Positions 22,934 to 34,989 of a DNA stretch of 64,000 nucleotides are shown piece after piece. The stretch is taken from assembly GCF_024166365.1 (NCBI RefSeq), contig NC_064822.1, forward strand, positions 105,148,823 through 105,212,822, read 5' to 3'. Positions within the stretch are counted from its first letter, which is position 1. Every line of letters starts with the position of its first letter. The position numbers were made by a program, and so were the translations under genes. The DNA is from Elephas maximus indicus. Taxonomy: Eukaryota > Chordata > Mammalia > Proboscidea > Elephantidae. Under the pieces are notes generated by a model. That model was not told the origin of the DNA, searched no databases, and saw nothing but the letters and a program-made list of their open reading frames with translations.

Positions 22934-24329
22934 ATGGTGGTTACATGTTTCACTTAAAATTTGGAATATGTAAGTAGTGATGTTGGAAAACTGAAGTTTT
23001 TATTTTATCTCGTTCTTGTATGTGGTTTTTGTTTTTTTTTTTTAAACCGCAAGCCACTACTAAAACAAGGAGAAGTTTCTGTTAGACACCTCCAACACAC
23101 AGCGTTTGATGGTTTTGGTTTTTCCATCAAGAATTTTAAGAGGGCCCCCAAAAGAGGCAGTCGGTACCCCTTGGGAAATGCAGAAGAGCAAACCGGGAAA
23201 GAGGAGTCTGTCATTCTCCCCGCCCACAATTTCCACTGAATGGGGTCTAGTTACATGAGTGTTGCCCTTTCTGACTAACACTTCCCTTGGGTATCTGACG
23301 ATTTACCTGCTCCCCCTACCCCCCTTTTTTAACTCTTGAAATTGGAGGCAAGAGGTGATTTACCGTTGCTGTTTGTGAATTCTAAGAACTTGGCTCTGAA
23401 GGTTGCTTCAGTATTGATGCAAGTTCTGTCTAGGGATGTCATTAGGGATGTAATGAAAGCCTTAAACAAAGATACTTTCCAGATGCTGGATTCTGCCATC
23501 CTGTAAGTATGCTCTCTAGAGGACATATTCATCATGGTTATGGCAGACTGTGGTTGGCTCTGCAACAGCCTGCAATAATTGCACCATCTAAATCAAGAGG
23601 GCCCAGAAGCCCATGACTTAGAGGCCAAAGCAACAGCTTTAGTAGGTTCTGCATCTCGTTACCGTACTTATCCTTAAGAGCAGAAACTAGCCAGAGTATC
23701 TAGGTGAGTAGGGATGTTGGTGAGAGAAGGAAGGGGGGGGGTGACAATATTTTTACACAAATAATACGTGTTCTATGTTTATTTGCCAATTGTGCCCTCC
23801 CCCGTGAGGTATTTTCGTAAGGCAGCTATTCTAATTTTTTTATAGCGACATGTTAAAAAATATTTGAGAAAGAAACGCAGCCAACATGATTGTTTTAGTT
23901 GTGGGAGAGCCTCGGGAATCAAATGGTATTGATGTTTGTGGACTGTGAGAGTGGCATCTCTCCACTGGCCCAGGATTCCTCAGGAAATCGGCTTGGGGTT
24001 GTAACTTTTATTGCCTAGATTAATCATGCTGAACATTGATTGGTCTAGGTGCTGATTTGTGAGTAAGCAGTTGGCTTGTCTTTCAAACAGCTTACCTTTT
24101 ATGTTTGAATCCTCTCCTCCTACCCTTTTTTGATAAATTTGAAGTGGATTTGAGTCTAATAAGAATTTGGAGAGTTTATATTTAGGAAAGCTGAAAGCCC
24201 TTCATTGGATTTTTAGCTCTATAGGTTGAACATTATTTTTTGAGGATTGCATGTGAAATAGGGAGCAAAACTTAAGGACCTGATTTTATGGTATTGATAT
24301 GATATAACCTAGATATAGTTCAGTTTAAA

Positions 24330-24652
24330 AATGCCCATATATACCCTTTCGAACATATTGGGACAGTTGGCAAAATCTGAGTAAGGTCTATAGATCAGAT
24401 TATAGTATTGTATCTGATTTTGATCATGGAGATATTTAGGGATAAAGGCACATCCAGTCTGCACAGGTAGAAAAAAATTAGTATTTATGAGCTGCTCTGT
24501 ATTATATATTGCTATATATAGAGAGAGAACAAAGCAAATGTGATAAAGTATGAACATTCAGGAAATCTGGGTGAGAGTATACAGGAATTCTTTCTACTGT
24601 TGTAACTTTTCTGTAAGATTCTAAAAGTATGTCAAAAAGTAAAATACGGAAA
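24330..24652 (+). mobile_element. Old L1 3' end (L1M type)
   Basis: 'gggacagttggcaaaatctg', 'ctgattttgatcatggagat', 'aaatctgggtgagagtatac' and 'ttctgtaagattctaaaagt' follow the order of L1M 3' UTR tails. Confidence 0.65.
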
Positions 24653-25251
24653 TAATCCCTTCTGCATGAATTCCATTTTCATAGAGATAGGAACTTGCCT
24701 CCTTTTTAAATTGTGAATCTCTTTCAGTTCAATTGTAAAATGCATTAGGTAGAAAGTTACTACATGTACATCTTTAAAATTCAAGTCCTAGTGCCAAAAC
24801 TCAGCTTTGTTATTTATTTATTTAAATCCTTGAGGTTCTGTGCCTTTCCTGAAGGAATTTTCTAGCATCTTATAAAATTGCTTCATGTTCCAGTGACTGA
24901 GTCATTTTAGATTGCTAATTGAGAATTTCTTTAAAAAAACAAACTCTCTTTTAAAGGGGCAAACTACCTTCTGAAATAACAAAGGAAATGATAGTAACCA
25001 AATAATTTAGGGGAGAAGAAGATGGGTTCATTTCCTTTGTCTCCTTTAAAGTGGTTGAGTATTATTGCAAATATATTCTAGGAGGAAATACATAAAAATT
25101 AAATAGGTTATGTTAAGGCAGTGGGAGTTTGGATATCTTTCTTTTTTCCAAACTTGTATACTGTTACTATTTTTATAAAAAAGTTATTTGTGGTATATCA
25201 TATGTTCCAGTACCTTTAAAGCAACCTCTCTTCCCGTTCTTGATTCTTCAG

Positions 25252-25339
25252 AGCAGAGGCTGTGTGCCACAGACTCCGGCACCATGAACATATTTGATCG
25301 GAAGATCAACTTTGATGCGCTCTTAAAATTTTCCCACAT
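25252..25339 (+). CDS. TMBIM6: TMBIM6 coding exon 1 (with 5' UTR)
   Basis: The acceptor 'ttcttcag' precedes it and the donor gtaagt follows. ATG is at 25284 in the context 'caccatg', a good Kozak match. It encodes residues 1-18 plus two bases of codon 19 ([18 protein letters not shown]). Confidence 0.93.
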
Positions 25340-28300
25340 GTAAGTATTTTGACCTTGACTGCAATTTCTTATTACCTTTCCTTTTATATGTGGTTTCTTT
25401 TCCTTTTCCTAGTTTATTAACTTTTGTATTTATAAGCTAACAAATTAACTTTTCTAGACCCCAGAAGAACTGATAGAAGTACCCAGATGCTAAGGGCTGC
25501 AGTGTGGTCACTGGGAAGTCATTTAGTTATTTTAGCTTGCATATTTATTGTTCATTATCTTAGGATTTGGCCCATCCTCAGCATTTAAGATTCTTTGTTA
25601 ACCTATTTTCAAAATGTTCTCTATTTTTTTGTTATAATATGCTCTCTTCAGAGTATCTCAGACTCTTTGTAATATAATTTTCACATATTCCCTGGGAAGG
25701 AAAGGAGAGGGAAAACTGATTCTTAGCTTGGAGATGGTGTTGGTCCTGAGTGATAGTTGTTGTTAACATTCTTTCCTAGAACCCCCTCGACACAGCAGCA
25801 CCTGAAGAAGGTCTATGCCAGCTTTGCCCTCTGTATGTTTGTGGCTGCTGCAGGGGCCTATGTCCATGTGGTGACTCACTTCATTCAGGTAAGAGCAATT
25901 TTCTCTCCTGGTTGCCATGGCACAAATTGTGTTAGGAAGAAACCCACTCAGCAAGGTGGCTTAAGCCTGTGCCCCTCCTTAATCCTTATCAGTACTTTGG
26001 GATCTGAACTCAGCCAACCATTAAATCAGGGCATATAAATCAGGCCATTTAAATTTTCTGGTAACTGTGCCCCTTATAGATACTGAAAACAGAATTGTCT
26101 TAACCCTGACACTGAATGGTATGCTTCCTTATAAGACTTCACTGCAGTGGAGGCATGGCATACGTACTGGGGTTCTTTTGCACAGTAACCTTTTGTCTTT
26201 TCCTCCATTCTTCCTCTTTTTTGAGTGAAGTCCGAGTGACTGTGGAGTACTTAGATACAAACCATTGGTTGTATGGTTAATTATCATTTAATTTACACTG
26301 ATACTGCGTAGCTGGGTGAAGACCTTCAACAACTCATTTGCCTGTATTGAGGGAGAGTTTGGACTAGGCCAGAAGGAGTAGAAGGGACGATTGGAGGATA
26401 ACCAAAAGAGCTCTGTCTTTTTTTGTGTGTGTGTGTGTGTTTTAAATGATCAAAAAGAGATCATTTCCACATAATCGCAATTCTAGTTCTACACACTGGA
26501 ATATACTTCAAGTACCTGTCACTTGGTTTACGTCTCCTGTTTCGTGGGAAAGACTCACATATGGTTTGATGTGGGTAGTTGGGTCCTAGCAGTTGTACTG
26601 TAGTTGATGGGCTCCTCCATGAAACCAGAAGAGCCTCCAGCATCCCCTGTGGTTCTAACCCTGTCCTTTAAGGTGTTTGGCTTCTTGCCGTAGCCCCTAG
26701 TCTTGAGAAAACACTGCCTTTTTCACTGCTTCCAGATTTGAAGCAAATATTAGGAAGTTAAGATGAGTATTTGAACTCAGTAAGGTCTTGTAAAATAAAT
26801 TTGGAACTTTCAGGTATTTAATTATTGACTCTGGCTCTGACAGGCTGGTCTGCTTTCTGCCCTGGGCTCCCTGGGATTGATGATCTGGCTGATGGCAACA
26901 CCTCATAGCCGTGAAACTGAGCAAAAAAGACTGGGACTTCTTGCAGGATTTGCTTTCCTTACAGGTATTTTGAAGGGTTGGTCTAATTTTGAATGGGGAA
27001 AGTGTATTTTTAGTACCTCTTTCTAAGGCCTGAGATTTGTATCTATTCAGATTTGCTCCAGTTGGCACACACCTATTGTCTGCCTATTCCAGTGATACAA
27101 TTCCTTCAGAAGAGCCCTCATAGAATCTTCTTTGATGCATCTGACTCCACTCTGGTTACCTTGCCTCACCCTTCTGGTTTCCTCTAACACTGTCCTATCC
27201 GATCCTGAATTTGAGTATATTTTGTCAAGTGCTGCTTTTTTATTTCATATAGGTACCGCCTGCTTCCTCATCCAGAGATTAAGCTCTTTATGACCAGGGA
27301 CTGTGACTTCCACTTTTGTATCCAAAAATAGGCATCGTGTGCTTGAATGACTGAGGTTCAAGAGCTTAGATAGCGTAATTTGTTAATGCTAGGCATGGGA
27401 CTAAATTAGGCATGAGAATTTGACTTAGTTTGGCCCACACTGGCAACTATCACAGGAGCATCTGTTCTGAGCCTTGCAAACAGTTAATTAAAGCTATACA
27501 TTGAAATCTCTTGTCCAGGGCACTTTGCTGATTCTCAGAAAAGGAATTTATAAAGCACAGCTCTTTGGAATTACCATTAAGGGAAAACAGGACTCATACT
27601 ACCTAATAAAAATAATGGCAAAGCAACACTTGAGTTAACACAACTTGTTCTGAGTGACAGTCTGATCTGTAAAGTGAAGAAATTATAGAAAGGAAAGGGA
27701 TTTGGGGTTAAAGATTTTTGGATCAAGGAAGGCTAGCTTTTTAAGGCATTAACGGGTGGAATTATCAGAGAGAGGCGAATAGGCAGAGTGGAGCTAGAGC
27801 AGGTCGTCACCGCGCCCTGGAGTTGGCAGGTGCGCCCCGCCAAACCAGTCTGGCCTTTTTTGCCCCGAAGAGAAGCAGTCCTGCATGACTGCAGGGTAGC
27901 TGGCCACAAGGCATTGCTTTACTTATTCTCCCTTTATCCTAACCCTGATCTGGTCCACATTACAGTCTCATGTCACCCCTCAGTGTTTTGCAGCCTTATA
28001 ATTTAACTTTAAAATATTTGACATGTCTGCTTTTTTTTTATTTTTTTAAATATCTGTTCATTCTAGGGTCACCCATGATTTTCAGCTAAAAAGAGTTTTG
28101 CAGTTGTGTCTACAAATAAGTAACTCAGGAGTGTAAATTCTCTTGAAAACAACGGGAGGAAAGAGGAGTCCAGTTTTTTTTTTTTAAGGCACATGGGCAT
28201 ACCTTTGCTATTAATGACCGACTTTTGGATGAGGGTTCTCTGCAAGAGTTGATGCTAATGTTGTATCCTGGTGTTTTGTTTTCTAGGAGTTGGCCTGGGC

Positions 28301-31300
28301 CCTGCCCTGGAGTTGTGCATTTCCATCAACCCCAGGTAAGTATTTTAGTAGCGTCTTATGTCTTTTAGGGCCCTGATGGCGCAGTGGTTAAGAGCTTAGC
28401 TGCTAAACAAAAGGTCGGCAGTTCAAATCCACCAGCCGCTCCTTGGAAACTCCATGGGGCAGTTTTACTCTGCCCTGTAGGGGTTGCTATGAGTCGGAAT
28501 TCCCTCTGTGGCAAAGGGTTTGTTTTTTTTTGTTGTTGTTTGTGTTTTTTTACCCTCTATGAACATACATTTTGTATATACACTATAAACCTGTAGCCCT
28601 CAATCCAGTGGTCTTTTTTCTTTAACAGCATCCTTCCCACTGCTTTCATGGGTACAGCAATGATCTTCACCTGCTTCACCCTGAGTGCGCTCTATGCCAG
28701 ACGTCGTAGCTACCTCTTCCTGGGAGGTGAGTATGGGCGGGAAAGCAGGGAGAGGGTTTCCCCTCTGGCCAAAATCCTCACTAAGACTCAGTTCTTATCC
28801 CTGTAATTCCCTTGTGGCTGTTGGATTGAAATTGAAAGCCTTGAATTTTCTTTTTGGAAAAATAAGGACTGGCCTTAACGGGACTGCTTTACTTTTCTTT
28901 GGCTTCTCTGAAGACAGCTTTTTGCCCTCTGTTATAGGTTTCTTGATGTCAGCCATGAGCCTGATGGTCTTGTCTTCCCTGAGCAACCTTTTCTTTGGCT
29001 CCATGTGGCTTTTCCAGGTGAGATTTTGCATATAACTTGCCAGCAGCCATTTGCCTCACACTGCTTTTTCTTTCGTAACCCCAAAGCAGGCTACACTAAG
29101 AGTCCTCCAGGATGCTCACCTTTGCTGGGCAGTGCTCTTCAAGGCTCCCCGCTAACCCTCCTAGCATGGAGCCCTCTGCTCGGGATGAAAGTGCAGAGTG
29201 AGCAGTGGTTGGGCGTTGCTGAGTAAGGAGAAGACCATTTGCCAGTCCAGCAATGGATCCTTATTAAAATGAGGGACGCTTTTCCAGTGACCTGAAAATA
29301 AGAGTGCAGAACTGTGTCTAGGGAAATAACATGGTCTTCATTGTAGGCTTCATTTCCCATTAATGTGAGTAGGATTAGTATTTGATAAACTCTCAAGTAG
29401 CTGAGAACCAGAAGAAAGTATGTCTTTTTTTCTCCGCAGTGTCTACCTTATGGTAAATTCATCTCATTCTTCTTTAATTAGGCAAACCTGTATGTGGGGC
29501 TGGTGGTCATGTGTGGCTTTGTCCTTTTTGATACTCAACTTATTATTGAAAAGGCTGAAAATGGAGATAAGGATTATATCTGGTGAGTGTGAGAACTGGT
29601 TTTTAATGAGCATGAAGGGTGAGGCATGCCATTCCACTCCACAGCTGTTTTTTGGATCCTTTTACTCACTTGGTTGGTGGTGGGGTGTTGAGAAGCTGAC
29701 TCTGGGGGATGGGGTGGGGTGTATGTTCTGCACCTTTGTGGACTTTGAGATATTGGAGAGTGGGGAGTCAGTTTCATGAATTGATACTTTTCTTTCAGGC
29801 ACTGCATTGACCTCTTCCTGGATTTTGTTACTCTATTCAGAAAACTCATGATGATCCTGGCTATGAATGAGAAGGTTAGTCAGCTCACCATCTGAAGATG
29901 AGAGAATGCCTCTGAGCTCAGCATCTGTGTTTACTACAGATTTCAAAACTTGTTCACATACTGTAGGTCCAGGGTATCTATAAGGCAGGCTGCTGAGTAA
30001 GAGGTAAACCAGAAGAAAGCCTTTAGCTGATGGAGAAAAAGAAACAAGTAAAAGCAATCCACATTTTCTTACTACCAATCCTGAGATTAGTATTAAAGGG
30101 AAAAGAACTTCAGAAAACAATCTATTAGATGAAAAACTTAAAGGCTGTAAAGATAATAATGATAGGAGCCACGGTAGCACAACAGTTAAGCACTTGCTGC
30201 TAACCAAAAGGTTGGCAATTTGAACTCACCCTGTGGTTCTGCAGGAGAAAGACCTGGTCATCTGCCTCCATAAAAATTAGAGCCTAGAAAACCCTGTGAG
30301 GCAGTTCTGCTTTGTCACATGGGGTCATTATGAGTTGGAATCAATTCCACTGCACAGCAACAACAGAGATAATTATGACTCAAAAAAATATTCCAGAGGG
30401 TGTTGTGTAATATTTGAAGCCAGCTTTTGTCAATAAATTGTAGAAGTAGATTTTATCCCTTTGTTAAATTCACTTTTTTTCCAAAGGAGCATTATGTATA
30501 GGGTTCAAAAAACCCAACCAAACCCAGTGCCACTGAGTCGATTCCGACTCACAGCAACCCTATAGAACAGAGTAGAACTGCCCCCATAGAGTTTCCAAGG
30601 AGCGCCTGGCGGATTCGAACTGCCAACCCTTTGGTTAGCAGCTGTAGCGCTTAACCACTACACCACCAGGATTTCCTGTATAGGGTTAGCGTCAAATATA
30701 GTGTAATCCAGCAGTAGATGAACAGATGGAGTCACCACGAGCTTTTCTGTACAGACCCTCTTAGGGAACGGTAGACAGTGCGGTGGTGGTGGAATTAGGT
30801 GACTAGGTGGATTTGGTGGTTCTCTGTCTGGGCTGTGCGGCGGCTGCACTGAGCACCAAATCGGCACCCCAGTTCCAGTCAAAGCAGCTGGACTTTCACC
30901 TATTTACTATATTGGGCTTCCACTGAAGATCGAATGAAGAGTTCTACTAAATTATTTCTGAATGTTGGCTTATGCCTATGGTACATGCGTCTTCAGGGTG
31001 GAGCACTTCCCAGGCCTAATGGAAAGTTGGTGGTCTTGGCCTCTTGTTTCGGTTTTGCTCTCTTAGAGTAGACTGCTAGTCTGCAGCCTTCTGTGGGTGG
31101 ATCCGAGCTGTGATGGTTGGGAGAAGCCAAAGTGGTTAGGCAGCCCACGTGGTGTCAGGGAGGGTTATGGCGGCGCTGCCTAACTGTTATTCTCAGGTCT
31201 GCCTTACTGACCAGCAGCTTTGGGAAGCACCAGGGAAAGAGCTAACATGCCATTATTGCTGAGCTAAGGGAGCATTTGTCATTCCTCTGTACCGTACTGA

Positions 31301-31432
31301 TCCCTTCTAATCCCTAACCAAAGGCAGCTGCTTACTGGCTGACTCTGGAGTTTTAGCTTGAATGTCACATGCCAAAAATTTAATTGGGTGATTTTTCTCC
31401 ATTTCTAGGACAAGAAAAAAGAGAAGAAGTGA
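25284..31432 (+). CDS. TMBIM6: TMBIM6, Bax inhibitor-1 (whole coding region, nine exons)
   Basis: Encodes a multi-pass ER membrane protein that restrains ER-stress and Bax-linked cell death and lets calcium leak from the ER. The coding exons are 25284-25339, 25780-25888, 26844-26964, 28287-28335, 28629-28726, 28938-29017, 29482-29582, 29799-29874 and 31409-31432. Every junction is gt/ag and the phases agree. They give exactly 237 codons with no stop, the usual length. Hydrophobic segments fall near residues 30-52, 56-73, 87-107, 112-134, 139-169, 172-193 and 207-226. Asp209 and Asp213 in 'CIDLFLDF', linked in the human protein to calcium conduction, are present, and the lysine-rich tail KDKKKEKK is intact. 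The sequence is close to the human protein as I remember it. I see nothing broken; this is the functional gene. Confidence 0.96.
25780..25888 (+). CDS. TMBIM6: TMBIM6 coding exon 2
   Basis: Acceptor 'tttcctag', donor gtaaga. Encodes [20 protein letters not shown] onward to HFIQ (residue 55), with the first membrane helix. It ends on a codon boundary. Confidence 0.95.
26844..26964 (+). CDS. TMBIM6: TMBIM6 coding exon 3
   Basis: Acceptor 'ctgacag', donor gtattt. Encodes [18 protein letters not shown], then the basic loop [11 protein letters not shown], and the start of the third helix. Confidence 0.95.
28287..28335 (+). CDS. TMBIM6: TMBIM6 coding exon 4
   Basis: A 49-base exon after 'tttctag', donor gtaagt. 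Encodes [15 protein letters not shown]. An AfroSINE lies just 30 bases into the following intron. Confidence 0.95.
28369..28545 (+). mobile_element. AfroSINE, plus strand, in a TMBIM6 intron
   Basis: 'ccctgatggcgcagtggtta', 'ggcagttcaaatccaccag', 'ttgctatgagtcggaattcc', then a T/G-rich tail. It lies between coding exons 4 and 5, on the gene's own strand. Confidence 0.9.
28629..28726 (+). CDS. TMBIM6: TMBIM6 coding exon 5
   Basis: Acceptor 'tttaacag', donor gtgagt. Encodes [20 protein letters not shown] to the [11 protein letters not shown] stretch. Confidence 0.95.
28938..29017 (+). CDS. TMBIM6: TMBIM6 coding exon 6
   Basis: Acceptor 'gttatag', donor gtgaga. Encodes [20 protein letters not shown] to WLFQ. 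It ends on a codon boundary. Confidence 0.95.
29482..29582 (+). CDS. TMBIM6: TMBIM6 coding exon 7
   Basis: Acceptor 'taattag', donor gtgagt. Encodes [20 protein letters not shown] and [13 protein letters not shown], the sixth helix and the loop before the C-terminal pore helix. Confidence 0.95.
29799..29874 (+). CDS. TMBIM6: TMBIM6 coding exon 8
   Basis: Acceptor 'tctttcag', donor gttagt. Encodes [20 protein letters not shown] to NEK, the hydrophobic C-terminal segment with Asp209 and Asp213. Confidence 0.95.
30166..30368 (+). mobile_element. AfroSINE, plus strand
   Basis: 'gccacggtagcacaacagtt', 'gagaaagacctggtcatctg', 'ggggtcattatgagttggaa'. This is the longer subtype with the 'gagaaagacctgg' block. 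Imperfect agataataatga repeats flank it. It lies in the last intron of TMBIM6. Confidence 0.85.
30506..30676 (-). mobile_element. AfroSINE, minus strand
   Basis: 'actgagtcgattccgactca' to 'ttaaccactacaccaccagg'. An exact 11-base duplication, tgtatagggtt, flanks it (30495-30505 and 30677-30687). It lies in the last intron of TMBIM6, opposite to the gene. Confidence 0.92.
31409..31432 (+). CDS. TMBIM6: TMBIM6 coding exon 9 (stop)
   Basis: Acceptor 'atttctag'. It encodes DKKKEKK and TGA at 31430-31432, the charged cytosolic tail. Confidence 0.95.
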   Translation, partial: DKKKEKK

Positions 31433-32887
31433 AATGACCACCCAGCCTTTCCCAATTTGACTTCCTCTTCCACCACCCCTCATTTCCTCTTTGCACACAT
31501 TACAGGTGGCGTGTTCTGTGATAATGAAAAGCATCAGAAAAACTTTTGTACTTTGTGGTTTTCTCTATTTTGAATTTTTTGATCAAAAAACTGATTAGCA
31601 GAATATAGTTTGGAGTTTGGCTTCATATTTCTGGGGTTCTTCCCTGCTCCCTTTTCTGTCAGCCCCATCCCTAGACTCTTGCCCTGCTCAGCCTCTTCTC
31701 CTGCTCAGGCCACCAGTCCACCATCATGAGGAGTGGGCCAGCAGAGGAAGCAAACACCAGGAGTCCACTTTCCAGTCTTCACCAGGTGGACCTGAACTGT
31801 TGGTAGAGAACCACTGCGGCGGCGTTTGGTTTGTGCACAGTTCCCGTGGGGCTGGGCAGTGTGTTTTGATTGGAAAGAAGTTTGCTGGTCCTGTTGTTCC
31901 TGGGGCTCATTATTATCTGAGCTTCTGTCAACCTCTGAAAGAAAACGAAGAGCCTCTATTGGTGGATGCTTTGCTTCCTCTGAGCTGCCCAAGTTGCTGC
32001 TGGCCTGGCAAACACCCATTTACGCGTTGCCGTCACAAAGGAAACGCAGATTTGTGTGTGTTCCTTCTCCCACCCCTTGCCTGACCCTCAGGGATTCTGC
32101 CTGCTTTCCATCCATGGGGTGGGAGGATTTCAGCACAAAGGGAAGACTAATTCTTGTCAGGCATTTATTAAATGGCTGGGTAGGTATGGCAGGGTATAGC
32201 ATAGAATTCCCAAATTTCTCTTGGTCTTTATTTTTTTTATTTGTTCTCACCTTAGTCGCCAAATGGCCTCTACCAGGTGACTGTGATTAAGAGTCCCAAG
32301 AGAGGAAGGATAGGCAGGGGAAAGGTTGAGTCCCCGGGGCTAATTGTAACTAATCCTGCCAGACAAACCTAAATGAGGACCTGTTTGGGGGGGTTTGGGG
32401 GGACAAAATCTCTTCTACCAACTGAGTGGTTCTATGTTCAGATCAACCTAATGGGGCTGTGATGACTTGGGAGGTGACAATTGTAACAGTCCTCCAGTAC
32501 ACTTTTCTGTGTCCCCCACCTGGATGTTAATAGGTGGCAGCAGGCCAGAGATTTGAGGCGGTAGATAAATGTCCATTTTACAGGTACACTTTAGTTTTTG
32601 GTGTGTTCACCTGTTTCCAGAAATCTACAGCCTTCTTCCAGGCAGATGCCAGGTGACCAAACCTGTGAGCAACCTGAGTTCCTGCAGCTTTGTGGTTGCA
32701 AGTGTGAGTGGGCAATACTATTGGAGCTCACCAGATCTTTCTCTGTGTGGTGTCACAGCTGGCACAGAAGGGCAGCATCAGGAACAGCTATGGCTCTGGC
32801 TACTCCCAGGGCTTCAGTAAGGGGGACGGAGCCATAAAGCTCATTGCCAGTAGGACACCATTTTTGGCTCTTCTTGTTCACAACCAG

Positions 32888-33048
32888 AGCCCTGGTGGCA
32901 CAGTGATTAAGAGTTCGGCTGCTAACCAGAAGGTCAGCAGTTCGAATCCACTGGCCACTCCTTGGAAACCCTATGGGGCAGTTCTACTCTGTCTTACAGG
33001 GTTGCTGTGAGTCGGAATTGACAGCCATGAACTTGGTTTTGGTTTTTA
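32888..33048 (+). mobile_element. AfroSINE within the TMBIM6 3' UTR
   Basis: 'gccctggtggcacagtgatt' to 'gttgctgtgagtcggaattg' and 'ttggttttggtttt'. The exact 11-base duplication ttcacaaccag flanks it (32877-32887 and 33049-33059). It is in the sense orientation, so the mature transcript would include it. Confidence 0.92.
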
Positions 33049-33594
33049 TTCACAACCAGTGCACAGTTTGACATGGTGGCTCTCTGGCTCCCAGTACACC
33101 ACATCACTGCCATCCATCCCATGAGTCTCTTCCCAGGCTGTGTTACTCCTGGAGTGGCCTGCTGCCCAGAATGGCTTGCTTCTACAGAGGATGCTGCCCT
33201 GTTGTAGCTGCTACCTCCAGCCTCTGGCCTGAGAACTTTAAAGGGACTTCCTTCTTATTAGGCCCCCGTTAGCAACTCTCTGTAAATTAGGTGATTCTCT
33301 GCCAGGCCTGAGAATCTGCATTACATTTCCTGAAGCCAAACTCCACCTCTTGTGCTTTTTTGCTTGGGATGAAGGAGTTTTTCTTTAGAAACAGTGCCAA
33401 GAATAACAAGATATGAGAAACTACTTTTAAGGAAAATGCCTAACAGTTTTTAATACAGTAATCATTGTAATTACCACTTTCTTTTCTAGTTCCTTGGTTT
33501 TCAGCTCAGGCTGCATTCTCTAACTCATACTGTGAAGATAAAGGTGTTTTTGATTCAGAAATATATGAAATCTACATAGTCTTAATTTGTAAAA

Positions 33595-33600
33595 AATAAA
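33595..33600 (+). terminator. TMBIM6: Likely TMBIM6 polyadenylation signal
   Basis: A canonical aataaa inside an A-rich stretch, at the end of unique 3' UTR sequence and just before an L1 insertion. Confidence 0.55.
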
Positions 33601-33679
33601 AAAAAAATTCCTTAACCTTTCTTGGTGTTTGTGTGAAATTCAAGGCACAAAAGGTTTATACACAGAAAAAAACAATCTT

Positions 33680-34568
33680 CGATGGTTATGAGGGAGGGGA
33701 GGGGTGGAGAGGGGAAATCACTAGGTAGTAGACAAATGAGAAAGACAATATGGGGAAAATCACAGCTTGACCAAGGCAAAGTCATAGAAGCTTCCTGGAC
33801 ACATCCAAACACCTTGAGGGACCAAATCTCTGGAGCTGAGCACTGGGGGACCATAGTCTCAGGGGACATCTAGGTCAATTTGCATAATATAGTTTATAAG
33901 GAAAATGTTCTACATCCTACTGTGGTGAGTAGTGCCTGGAGTCTTAAAAGCTTTTGAGTGGCCATCTAAGATAAATCTATTGGTCCCATCACATCCAGAG
34001 CTAAGGAGGATGAAACAGACAAGGAAAATACTAGTTGGGAAAACTAATGGGACCACATGAACCACAGCCTCCAGCAGCCTGAGCCCAGAAGAACTGGATG
34101 GTGCCCACTACCACCACTGACGGCTCTGACAGGGATCACAATAGAGGGTCCTGTACAGACTGGGAGAAAAATGCAGAACGAAATTCAAGATCACAAAAGA
34201 CCAGACTTTCTGACCTGACAGGCTGAAGGAACCACTGAAAGTGTGGCCCCTGAACACCTTGCTAACTCAAGCCACTAGGTCCACCTTTCAGGCAAAGATT
34301 AGACAGGCCTACAAAGCAACATGTGAGGAATGTGCTTCTCAGTTCAAGTATACAAGACCAGGTGGGCAACACCTGTCCAAAAGCAAAGACAAGGCAGGAA
34401 GGGGACAGGAAAACTGGATGAATGGATATGGGAAACCTGGGATGGAAAGGGGGAGAGTGCTGACGTTGCAGGGATTGCAACCGATGTCACAAAACAATTT
34501 GTATAAATTTTTGAATGAGAAACTATTTTGCGCTGTAAGCTTTCACCTAAACCACACACACACACAAA
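33680..34568 (+). mobile_element. L1 3' UTR (afrotherian type), plus strand
   Basis: 'gagctgagcactgggggacc', 'ctcaggggacatctaggtca', 'gagtggccatctaagataaa', 'agaagaactggatggtgccc', then 'ttgaatgagaaactattttg' and a (ca)n tail. This is the sense version of the minus-strand L1 ends elsewhere in the window. It is 5'-truncated. Confidence 0.75.
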
Positions 34569-34989
34569 AATCTAAGGCACAGCTGAACATAGGCCTTGGG
34601 GTCCTGTCTGGCTTGCTGGCAGGGCCTGGGAGGGTTTAAATTTCTGCTCTAAGTGTGACTAGAAAGGAACAAGGACCTTCTCTTTGGCCGCTGACTCTGT
34701 AGTTCCAACTTGCCACAAATGTTAGGAATTTGCTCTATCAAGTACACAGCCCAGGTCTTTTCCAATCCTTTCCACTTCTCCACCTTTATGGTAGCTTGTT
34801 TGTAGCAGCATGTGCAATTGGTTCAAGGGAAAGAAGACATCCATTCAGTCTGTATATACTTTTGGTTACCCATTATCGCTAAGCGCTTTTCTAGGACTCA
34901 TCGGTGAATGAAAAATTCTTGTCCTCATAGAGTTGATATATGATATTACAAGCCAGAGCTTGCATTACAATGTTGTTGCCCATGTCTAG
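34569..34989. other. Intergenic, nothing recognised
   Basis: No gene or named repeat is supported between the L1 and the RTE leader fragment. Confidence 0.35.

Larger units (their letters stand above)
16600..25251 (+). other. TMBIM6: TMBIM6 intron 1
   Basis: About 9.3 kb separates the probable first exon from the first coding exon. It holds an RTE tail, four SINEs including MIR, an L1 3' end, an old L1M tail and a repeated 120-130 bp block (17572-17689 and 19877-20009). Between these the sequence is unannotated intron with several T runs. No other exon can be supported. Confidence 0.6.
31433..33615 (+). other. TMBIM6: TMBIM6 3' UTR
   Basis: Untranslated sequence continues without a repeat break to 'taaaaaataaaaaaa', where aataaa at 33595-33600 is the likely polyadenylation signal. 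A long 3' UTR is usual for this gene. An AfroSINE (32888-33048) has inserted within it. The end is inferred from the signal and the position of the next L1. Confidence 0.65.

Noticed and set aside
26420-26442. (GT)n tract as a regulatory element
   Set aside because: A short ordinary microsatellite inside a TMBIM6 intron.
31617-32290. Overlapping frames of about 155 codons on the plus strand
   Set aside because: They lie in the TMBIM6 3' UTR, overlap each other and resemble no protein.
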